From DASRJW01 sp964567755 (GTDB lineage: Bacteria; Krumholzibacteriota; Krumholzibacteriia; G020349025): 64,000 bases of DNA. Under the pieces are notes generated by a model. It was not told the DNA's origin and ran no database searches. It saw only the letters and a list, made by a program, of their open reading frames with translations. Below are positions 26,032 to 32,460 of this stretch, one piece after another; position 1 is the first letter of the stretch, and each line of letters begins with the position of its first letter. The translations under genes were made by a program, and so were the position numbers. Where the stretch lies: NCBI GenBank assembly GCA_964567755.1, contig CAZMNW010000008.1, positions 62,001-126,000 of the forward strand. The letters are read 5' to 3'.

Positions 26032-26792
26032 TGAGCTCCAACCCGATCGAGAAGTTTGCGTCGGTCCTCTGCGATCCGCACCAGCCAATGGTGCGCGACC
26101 CGCGCCTATTGATGGACGCAAGCGGCGACGTGAAGATCTATTACGCGCCATTCGAGTACATCAACCCCAGTGCACGGATCGTTCTGGTCGGGATCACGCC
26201 GGGCCCCACCCAGATGGTCAATGCAAACAACGAGGCGCGGCGCGCACTTCACGCCGGCAAGTCCAGCACGGAAGCGATCCAGGCTGCCAAGAGCGTCGGC
26301 GCGTTCAGTGGCGAGCCGTTGCGGAGCAACCTGATCAATCAGCTCAACCATTGGGGCTTTCACAAGTGGCTCGGCCTGAACGATTCGGCCGACCTGTTCT
26401 CCACCTCGCGACACCTGGTGCAGACCACCTCCCTCCTGCGCTATCCGGTGTTCGTCAAGGACGACGATTACCGTGGCTCACCGGACATGACCAAGCATCC
26501 CTTGCTGAGGAAGTACCTACTGGAGAACTTCGCGGCGGAGGTCGAGGAACTGAAGGATGCCGTGTTCGTCGGACTCGGGCCGCAGGTCCAGAAGGTGCTG
26601 GATCGTCTGATCCAGGAGCGGGTCCTGAATCCCGACCGGGTGATTGGCGGCATGCTGCACCCCTCCGGAAACTGCACCTACCGGATCAACTACCTCATCG
26701 GCGACAGAAGCGCGCCGGTCCCGCACGCCACCAACCCTGTGCCGTACGACCAAGGCCGTCGAGCGTTTCGGGAGCGGTTCGTCACCGCCTGA
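26031..26792 (+). CDS. Uracil-DNA-glycosylase-fold protein in the defence operon
   Basis: 253 residues starting with GTG; the helicase stop and this start share one base (TAGTG). The UDG-superfamily fold is indicated by VLVGITPGPTQ (51-61, the water-activating loop position) and GGMLHPSGN (about 205-213, the leucine-insertion loop position), plus DAVFVGLGPQVQKVL between them. Known members remove uracil or other bases; the phage-defence enzyme Brig1 belongs to this superfamily and removes alpha-glucosyl-hydroxymethylcytosine. Here the active-site loop differs from classical UDGs (TPG in place of the usual catalytic GQDPY-type loop), so the substrate is open. It is the last gene of the rightward operon. 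Confidence 0.72.
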   Translation: MSSNPIEKFASVLCDPHQPMVRDPRLLMDASGDVKIYYAPFEYINPSARIVLVGITPGPTQMVNANNEARRALHAGKSSTEAIQAAKSVGAFSGEPLRSNLINQLNHWGFHKWLGLNDSADLFSTSRHLVQTTSLLRYPVFVKDDDYRGSPDMTKHPLLRKYLLENFAAEVEELKDAVFVGLGPQVQKVLDRLIQERVLNPDRVIGGMLHPSGNCTYRINYLIGDRSAPVPHATNPVPYDQGRRAFRERFVTA

Positions 26793-26823
26793 TCGAAGAT
26801 CGGGTGAGTCGATGCGGACGCGG

Positions 26824-26850
26824 GTTCAATTCCCGAACAGGGAATCGAAC
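26824..26850. repeat. Inverted repeat with tRNA T-arm-like arms, possible attachment-site remnant
   Basis: GTTCAATTCCC at 26824-26834 is followed after 5 bases by GGGAATCGAAC, its reverse complement with one mismatch. Each arm reads as a tRNA T-loop (GTTCRATTCCC) on its own strand; on the plus strand CGGGTTCAATTCCCG (26821-26835) could fold as a T-arm. Integrases often use tRNA 3' ends, so this could mark the right end of an integrated element. A second copy is not in the window. Confidence 0.35.
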
Positions 26851-27015
26851 TGGCGTCCCGGGTGATGCGCTTGGCTGGTGACCTCGGCTGGGCAGAACTG
26901 GTAGGATTCTTGGCAGATGGGGCTGGATTCCGCACCTTTCCGCAGGAGTTCGCAGCGGTCGTAAGGCGCTGAGTTACATAGGTTTGGCGCAGGGTTCCAC
27001 CCCACCACCATTTCT

Positions 27016-27046
27016 GGGCTCCTCTGCCGCAGAGGGGCCCTTTGTT
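27016..27046 (+). terminator. Hairpin terminator before tdk
   Basis: An 11-bp stem (GGGCTCCTCTG / CAGAGGGGCCC, one G-T pair) with loop CCG, then TTTGTT. It would end transcription coming from the defence operon or from a lost RNA gene. Confidence 0.65.
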
Positions 27047-27092
27047 CGTCGAGCGGTGGACGGCGGCGCGAGGACGCTGCTACCTTCGAAAC

Positions 27093-27743
27093 ATGCAGGC
27101 GCCTCCCGAACACATCACCGGCCACGGCTGGATCGAAGTCATCGCTGGCAGCATGTTCAGCGGCAAGAGCGAGGAGCTCATCCGCCGCTTGCGCCGCGCC
27201 GAGATCGCACGCCAAAAGGTCCAGGTCTTCAAGCCTGCGGTCGATACGCGCGACTCGCAAGCAGAGGTCGTGTCGCACAACGACCAACGCATGCGCTCGC
27301 AACGGGTGCGGACGGCGCGCGAGATCCTCGAGCAACTCGACGACGACACGCTGGTCGTGGGCATCGACGAGGCACAGTTTCTCGACCACGACCTCGTCCA
27401 AGTCTGCGAGCAATTGGCGAACGCTGGGAAGCGCGTCATCGTCGCCGGGCTGGATCAGGATTATCGCGGCCAGCCGTTCGAGCCGGTGCCGCAGCTGCTC
27501 GCCATCGCCGAATACATCACCAAGACGCGCGCCATCTGTCTCTGCTGCGGCCAGCCGGCGCTGCGTTCGCAGCGTCTGCGCGGCGGCACCGAACTGGTGG
27601 TGATCGGCGCCGAAGAGGCGTACGAGCCACGCTGCCGCGCCTGCTTCGAGCTGCCCGAGGAAGGGACGCTGTTCACCCCGGAGCCCAAGCGTGTCTCCAG
27701 TTCCCAAGGCGTGCCCCCCACGACGCCGGATCCAGCACCTTGA
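27093..27743 (+). CDS. tdk: Thymidine kinase
   Basis: 216 residues, a type II thymidine kinase that phosphorylates thymidine in nucleotide salvage. Walker A-like GSMFSGKS (19-26), IDEAQF (91-96), the lasso region with ITKTRAIC, and a structural zinc site formed by CLCCG and the later CRACF. Start is the ATG at 27093; an upstream in-frame TTG would overlap the terminator stem. First chromosomal gene after the island. Confidence 0.92.
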   Translation: MQAPPEHITGHGWIEVIAGSMFSGKSEELIRRLRRAEIARQKVQVFKPAVDTRDSQAEVVSHNDQRMRSQRVRTAREILEQLDDDTLVVGIDEAQFLDHDLVQVCEQLANAGKRVIVAGLDQDYRGQPFEPVPQLLAIAEYITKTRAICLCCGQPALRSQRLRGGTELVVIGAEEAYEPRCRACFELPEEGTLFTPEPKRVSSSQGVPPTTPDPAP

Positions 27744-27767
27744 AGCCCGGCGGCCCGGCCCGGGTTT
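27743..27767 (+). terminator. Possible terminator at the end of tdk
   Basis: AAGCCCGG and CCGGGTTT pair across a GC-rich loop (one G-T pair), starting on the last base of tdk and ending in three T. Weak, but it separates tdk from yggS. Confidence 0.4.
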
Positions 27768-27860
27768 GACGCCCTTGCAGCCCTCCAGGTCGGAACCTAT
27801 AGTTGCCACTTCGTGGCGGCTCTTTCGACGAGCGGTCACCGCGTGCATGGTTTCCGGAGG

Positions 27861-28538
27861 ATGAAGGTGGGCCTCGCGGACAACCTCGCCCGCGTTCAGG
27901 ACCGGCTGCAGCGTGCCGCAGCGTCGGCCGGTCTCCGCCAGCAGGAGATTCGCCTGGTGGCGATCACCAAAGGCTGTGATGCGCGCACGGTGCGCGATCT
28001 GTGGGAACTCGGGGTGCGTGATTTCGGCGAGAACCGCGTTCAGGAGGCGTTGCAGAAAATCGACACCGCGCCCACGGAGGCCCGCTGGCATTTTGTCGGC
28101 CACCTGCAGGAGAACAAGATCAACAAGGTCCTGCCTTGGGTGCACTTGATCCAATCGATGGACTCCTTGTCGCTCGCGCGTGCGATCGATCAGCGTGCGC
28201 AGCGCTTGCAACGATGCGTGCCGGTGCTCTTGGAGGTCAAAACCGCGTCCGAATCCACCAAGCATGGGTTCGAGCCGGCGGAAGTGCTGGATGCTTACGC
28301 GCAGGTGGCGACGTTCGTGGGACTCGACGTGCAGGGACTCATGACGATCGGGCCGCTCGCGGCCGAGGCGCCGGAGGTGCGCCAGAGCTTCCGACTGGCA
28401 CGACGGTTGTTCGATCGACTGCAATCCCAGGCTTCTGCACCCCGGATCCTTTCGATGGGGATGAGCGGCGACCTGGAGATCGCCGTCGAGGAGGGTGCGA
28501 CGATGGTGCGCGTCGGCCGCGCGCTCGTTGCCGCCTGA
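27861..28538 (+). CDS. PLP homeostasis protein YggS/PROSC family
   Basis: 225 residues, a single-domain fold type III PLP-binding protein without known catalysis that buffers pyridoxal phosphate. PLP lysine in LVAITKG (K37), FGENRVQEA, WHFVGHLQENK and the phosphate-binding C-terminal SMGMSGDLEIAVEEG are present. GGAGG directly precedes the ATG at 27861, so the GTG six bases later (27867), with better spacing, may be the real start. The next gene, divIVA, follows as is common in many phyla (yggS-sepF-divIVA region). Confidence 0.9.
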   Translation: MKVGLADNLARVQDRLQRAAASAGLRQQEIRLVAITKGCDARTVRDLWELGVRDFGENRVQEALQKIDTAPTEARWHFVGHLQENKINKVLPWVHLIQSMDSLSLARAIDQRAQRLQRCVPVLLEVKTASESTKHGFEPAEVLDAYAQVATFVGLDVQGLMTIGPLAAEAPEVRQSFRLARRLFDRLQSQASAPRILSMGMSGDLEIAVEEGATMVRVGRALVAA

Positions 28539-28554
28539 CCCGAGGAGTGAATCG

Positions 28555-29163
28555 ATGCGCTTGACCCCGCTCGACATTCGCGATCAGCAGTTTCGCCGCG
28601 TCATGCGCGGCATGGATTCCGAGGAGGTTACGTCCTTCCTCACCAGCGTCGCGGCGGAATTCGAAACCATGCTGACCGAGAACAAGGAAATGCGCCAGCG
28701 GCTGCTCGACCTCGAGGAAAAGCTGGGCGAGTATCGCAGCATGGAGAAGGCGCTGCGCGACACGCTGTTGACCGCGGAGCGGGTCATGACCGAGTCGAAG
28801 GAAAGTGCGCAGCGAGAAGCGGCGCTCCTCATTCGCGAGGCGGAGCTGCAAGCCCAGCGTGCCACCGTGCGCATCTCGCAGGACGTCGTGCGCTTGCGGC
28901 GTGAGCTCGGCGAGCTCCGGCGGATGAAGGACGCCTACCTCGGTCGGTTGCGCTGGCTGATGCGCGGGCACTTGGAAATCGTCGAAGGGCACGCGCAGGA
29001 ATTCGTCGAGGCCGATGCAGGGCTGGGTTTGCCGGCGGACCCCGATCCTGGGCGCGATGGCGCGCGAGACGGTCGGCTGGTGGAAACACGTGTCCCCTCG
29101 GGGGTGGCCCCAGCGCCGCTGCCGTCCGAGATCGCGCGCAGCGAATTTCGGCCCGCGGAGTAG
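28555..29163 (+). CDS. DivIVA-family coiled-coil protein
   Basis: 202 residues. The N-terminal MRLTPLDIRDQQFRRVMRGM followed by SEEVTSFL is the DivIVA membrane-targeting segment; residues 25-140 are a long coiled coil, and the last 50 residues are loose. DivIVA-like proteins bind curved membrane at poles or septa and recruit growth or division proteins. CGAGGAG lies upstream of the ATG. It sits between yggS and the phosphorylase gene with short gaps, indicating one operon. Confidence 0.85.
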   Translation: MRLTPLDIRDQQFRRVMRGMDSEEVTSFLTSVAAEFETMLTENKEMRQRLLDLEEKLGEYRSMEKALRDTLLTAERVMTESKESAQREAALLIREAELQAQRATVRISQDVVRLRRELGELRRMKDAYLGRLRWLMRGHLEIVEGHAQEFVEADAGLGLPADPDPGRDGARDGRLVETRVPSGVAPAPLPSEIARSEFRPAE

Positions 29164-29197
29164 CGCCCCCGGCGAACCGGTGTCCACAGGAGAGCGA

Positions 29198-30049
29198 ATG
29201 CGCCCGCGCAGCGACAGACAGCCCCTCGCCTACGAACGCATCCAGGAGACGAGCGCGTTCCTGCGGGCGCATGTGCAGCGTGCACCGCGCTTCGGTCTCA
29301 TTCTCGGCACGGGTCTCGGCAACCTCGCAGGGCAGATCGAAGATGCTGTCGCCATCGGCTACGACGAAATCCCACACTTCATGCCGTCGACCAGCGAAGG
29401 TCATGCTGGCAACCTCGTCTTCGGTCGGTTGGGAGGGCAGGAGATCGTGGCGATGCAGGGCCGCGTACACTATTACGAGGGCCACAGCATGCAGGAAATC
29501 ACCTTTCCGGTGCGCGTGATGAAAGCCTTGGGCGCGGATTCGCTCATCGTTTCGAATGCCGCCGGTGGCATGAACCCGCGTTACGCCCCGGGGGACCTCG
29601 TCGCCATCACCGACCACATCAATCTCATGGGCGACAACCCGTTGATCGGTCCCAACGACGAGCGGCTTGGCGAGCGCTTTCCCGACATGTCGGAGCCGTA
29701 CGATCGCGCCTACCTGCGTGCGATCGCGGACGTCGCGATCGAGCAGCACTTGCGATTGCACGAAGGTGTGTTCGTCGCCGTCGCCGGTCCCAACCTCGAA
29801 ACGGCGGCCGAGTATCGGTTCCTGCGTCAGATCGGCGCCGATGTCGTCGGCATGTCCTTGATCCCGGAGGTGTTGGTGGCCCGGCACTCGGGTTTGCGCG
29901 TGTTGGCGCTGACGGTGATCACCGACGAATGCCTGCCGGACTGCTTGCAGCCTGCCGATGTCGCCAAGATCATCCGCACCGCGAATGCGGCCGAACCGGC
30001 ATTGAGCAGACTCGTGATCGAATTTCTGGGTCGGGTGGACACGGTCTGA
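29198..30049 (+). CDS. Purine nucleoside phosphorylase
   Basis: 283 residues, trimeric PNP type: splits purine nucleosides into base and ribose 1-phosphate. Motifs: GTGLGNLA near 40 (phosphate loop), GHAGNL, MQGRVHYYEGHSMQEI, VSNAAGGMN, AVAGPNLET and GADVVGMSLIPEV. Start chosen at the ATG with AGGAG 6 bases before it; the frame is open upstream but that part overlaps divIVA. MTAP-like proteins share the fold, but the GHS..E pattern favours PNP. Confidence 0.9.
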   Translation: MRPRSDRQPLAYERIQETSAFLRAHVQRAPRFGLILGTGLGNLAGQIEDAVAIGYDEIPHFMPSTSEGHAGNLVFGRLGGQEIVAMQGRVHYYEGHSMQEITFPVRVMKALGADSLIVSNAAGGMNPRYAPGDLVAITDHINLMGDNPLIGPNDERLGERFPDMSEPYDRAYLRAIADVAIEQHLRLHEGVFVAVAGPNLETAAEYRFLRQIGADVVGMSLIPEVLVARHSGLRVLALTVITDECLPDCLQPADVAKIIRTANAAEPALSRLVIEFLGRVDTV

Positions 30050-30081
30050 TTCTCGGAGCGGACCGGGCGAGGAGGAGTGCA

Positions 30082-30462
30082 GTGGACGCGAACGAACTCA
30101 GCATCTGGAACCTCAAGCTCCGGGAGGAGAGCGAACGCATCCTGGCGGAGCTGGAAAATCTGAAGGAGATCACCGCGTCCACCGCGCGCGATTCCTCCGG
30201 TGATCTTTCCAGTCACGCCAGTCACATGGCCGATCGCGGCACCGACACCATGGAGCGGGAAAAGGCATTCCTTTTTGCCAGCCAGAAACGCAAACGGCTC
30301 GACGAGCTCGCCGTGGCCCTGCAGCGCGTCGACGCCGGCACCTTCGGTTTTTGCGAGGTGTGCGGCGGCAAGATCCCGACGCGTCGCCTGGAACGGATGC
30401 CGGGTGCGACGACCTGCGTCCCCTGCAAGGAAAAATTGGAGCAGCAAGAGCATCGGCCCTAG
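30082..30462 (+). CDS. DksA/TraR-family zinc-finger protein
   Basis: 126 residues with a GTG start behind a strong GGAGGAG. Residues 5-80 are coiled coil; the C-terminal zinc finger is CEVCGGKIP (C91, C94) and CVPC (C112, C115), with GTFGFCE and RLERMPGATTC as in the family. DksA-type proteins enter the RNA polymerase secondary channel and modulate initiation with ppGpp; many short relatives have unknown targets. An acidic coiled-coil tip typical of E. coli DksA (DxxDxA) is not obvious, so activity on polymerase is uncertain. Confidence 0.85.
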   Translation: MDANELSIWNLKLREESERILAELENLKEITASTARDSSGDLSSHASHMADRGTDTMEREKAFLFASQKRKRLDELAVALQRVDAGTFGFCEVCGGKIPTRRLERMPGATTCVPCKEKLEQQEHRP

Positions 30463-30530
30463 CGCGCGATCGCGGCGTGACGGCCGCCCCGCATGGGGAG
30501 GCAAGCAGTCGCCGGCTGGACCGGGGGGAC

Positions 30531-31511
30531 ATGGGAGACGATTTGCAGCTGCGGGTCGACGCCGCGCAAAGCGGTGTGCGCATCGATCGGCTGCTGGCGG
30601 AGCGCTTTCCCGCCATCACCCGCTCGCGGTTCCAAAAGCTGCTGCGCGATGGTCACGTCACGGCGCGGGGAAAGAAAGTGCGCAGCGCCTATCGCGTCCT
30701 GGATGGCGACGACATTCGTGTGCGATTGCCGCCGCCGGAACCGCTGTCGTTGCAGCCTGAAGCCATCCCTCTCGCCATCGTGCACGAAGACACCGATCTC
30801 ATCGTCGTCGACAAACCGGCCGGAATGGTCGTGCACCCTGCGGTGGGGAATCGTCGTGGAACCCTGGTGCATGCACTCTTGCATCATTGTCCGCAAGTCG
30901 CGGGAGCGGGCGAGCCTGTCCGGCCCGGAATCGTCCATCGCCTCGACAAGGGCACTTCGGGGCTGCTGGTGGTGGCGAAGAACGACAGCGCACACGTGCG
31001 TCTCGCTGCGGCGTTGCAAGCGCGCCGAGTGCGACGGGAGTATGTGGCGTTGGTCTGGGGCAACGTGTCCACGGACGGCCGCATCGAGGCAGCGATCGGG
31101 CGTGATCCCATCGACCGCAAGCGCATGTCGGTGCGCGACCACGGTGGCAAGCCTGCCATCACCCATTATCGCGTGGTGGAAAGACTCGCCTTCACCACGC
31201 TCCTCGACGTCAGGCTCGATACCGGGCGCACGCACCAGATCCGGGTCCACTTGGCGAGCCGCGGACACGCCGTGTTCGGGGATGCTACGTATGGGGGGAG
31301 AAATTCACGTTTGACGCGGCTGCCGTCAGGTCTTAAAGTTCAAGCTGGGGCAGCGCTTCAGTTGATGCCGCGTCAAGCTCTGCATGCGACGCGCCTGTCC
31401 TTCCAGCATCCGGTCACGGGAAGCGAACTGGCCTTCGAATCGCCGTTACCGGATGACTTCCTCGCGATCCTCGCCATGTTGCGTTCTGCAGCGCCGGGAG
31501 ACCGCGCATGA
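30531..31511 (+). CDS. rluD: RluD-family 23S rRNA pseudouridine synthase
   Basis: 326 residues: an S4 RNA-binding domain (about 14-65) then the RluA-type catalytic domain with HRLDKGTSGLLVVAK (catalytic D139). GRTHQIRVHLA and GHAVFGDATYG are present. RluD converts uridines of 23S rRNA helix 69. Start is the ATG after a run of G bases; the frame is open upstream but has no conserved part. Its stop overlaps the STAS gene start (ATGA), an unusual coupling of an rRNA enzyme with a regulator. Confidence 0.9.
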   Translation: MGDDLQLRVDAAQSGVRIDRLLAERFPAITRSRFQKLLRDGHVTARGKKVRSAYRVLDGDDIRVRLPPPEPLSLQPEAIPLAIVHEDTDLIVVDKPAGMVVHPAVGNRRGTLVHALLHHCPQVAGAGEPVRPGIVHRLDKGTSGLLVVAKNDSAHVRLAAALQARRVRREYVALVWGNVSTDGRIEAAIGRDPIDRKRMSVRDHGGKPAITHYRVVERLAFTTLLDVRLDTGRTHQIRVHLASRGHAVFGDATYGGRNSRLTRLPSGLKVQAGAALQLMPRQALHATRLSFQHPVTGSELAFESPLPDDFLAILAMLRSAAPGDRA

Positions 31512-31849
31512 CCATCCGACAGCGACAGGTCGGCGATGTCGTCGTCCTCGACATCGATGGCAAGATCGTCGGCGGAGTCGACCACGATCTCTTCCAAGAA
31601 AAGATTCACGCGCTCCTGAGCGCAGGGAAGCACAACGTCCTCGTCAACCTCGAGAACGTCAAGTGGGTCAACAGCACGGGGCTTGGCGTCCTGATTGCCG
31701 GTTTCCGTAGCGTGCAAACGGGCGGCGGCAGACTCAAGCTCTTGCATGTGTCCGAGCGCATCCACAGTTTGCTCACCATCACCAGATTGTCCACCAAGTT
31801 CGAGATGTTCGAGAATGAAGACGAGGCCGCCGCCAGCTTCGCCAAGTGA
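31508..31849 (+). CDS. STAS-domain anti-anti-sigma factor (RsbV/SpoIIAA-like)
   Basis: 113 residues, a single STAS domain. The phosphorylation site is in WVNSTGLGVLI (S56 or T57). In partner-switching systems the unphosphorylated form binds the RsbW-like kinase and frees a sigma factor or other target. The kinase gene follows after 37 bases and the SpoIIE-type phosphatase after that, a complete module. No sigma-factor gene lies in the window, so the output target is unknown. Confidence 0.88.
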   Translation: MTIRQRQVGDVVVLDIDGKIVGGVDHDLFQEKIHALLSAGKHNVLVNLENVKWVNSTGLGVLIAGFRSVQTGGGRLKLLHVSERIHSLLTITRLSTKFEMFENEDEAAASFAK

Positions 31850-31886
31850 TGGCGACAGGTGCGAGGCGAAAGGTCTGAGACGAATC

Positions 31887-32357
31887 ATGGCCAACGATGC
31901 TGCCGCCGAGATCCAGCTGCGTCTCCCCAGCCAGTTGCGGTGGCTTGGTGTCGTCGACGCGGTGGTGCAGAGTTTCGCCGCCGAATTCGCGCTGTCGGCG
32001 GACGATGTCAACAACCTCAGTACCGCCGCGATCGAGGCGGCGTCGAATGCCATGGAGCACGCCAACAAGTTCGACGCCGGCAAGCAGGTGACGCTGCGCT
32101 TGCACGGTCACGGCACGGTGATCGACATCGAGGTGGAGGACGAGGGGCCAGGCTTCGATCCGCGTCCCTACGAACGCGAACTGACCGCCGAGGACCTGTT
32201 GAAGTTGCGCGGGCGCGGTATCTTCATCATGCGATCATTCATGGACGGAGTGCGGTTCACACGCGCACCGCGAGGTGGCATGTGTGTGCACCTGCGCAAG
32301 GTCGGACGCCCGAGCGTGGACGATTCGGAGCGACCGGACGCGACCAGCAGCAACTGA
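31887..32357 (+). CDS. RsbW-like serine protein kinase (anti-sigma factor)
   Basis: 156 residues, a stand-alone GHKL kinase domain. N-box AAIEAASNAMEHAN, G1 VEDEGPGFDP and G2 LRGRGIFIMRSFMD are all present. It should phosphorylate the STAS protein encoded just upstream and bind its target partner. The last 20 residues form a hydrophilic tail. Confidence 0.88.
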   Translation: MANDAAAEIQLRLPSQLRWLGVVDAVVQSFAAEFALSADDVNNLSTAAIEAASNAMEHANKFDAGKQVTLRLHGHGTVIDIEVEDEGPGFDPRPYERELTAEDLLKLRGRGIFIMRSFMDGVRFTRAPRGGMCVHLRKVGRPSVDDSERPDATSSN

Positions 32358-32460
32358 GAGGCCGTGACGAGGGTCGCACTGGATCGAGCGCCGCCAGCCG
32401 CACCAGGGCAGCGCGCCATGAGGCTCCACGCGCACCGTCTCGCCTCAGGACGGGGTCGGC

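Larger units (their letters stand above)
26793..27092. other. Island right boundary: gene-free 300 bases
   Basis: No convincing gene. It holds a tRNA T-arm-like inverted repeat at 26824-26850 and a terminator hairpin at 27016-27046, both listed separately. The remainder looks like debris of tRNA-like sequence, including GGTTCCACCCCACCACCA at 26992-27009. The gene style changes from phage/defence to housekeeping across this stretch. Confidence 0.5.

Noticed and set aside
6728..26792. DISARM system
   Set aside because: A methylase and SNF2 helicase are present, but no DUF1998 (DrmB), DrmA-like helicase or phospholipase-D (DrmC) gene is recognisable; PglZ and DUF499 point to BREX-like.
26985..27010. 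Sequence GGTTCCACCCCACCACCA looking like a tRNA or tmRNA 3' end
   Set aside because: No matching acceptor strand, T-arm stem or tmRNA body could be found upstream; at best a fragment.
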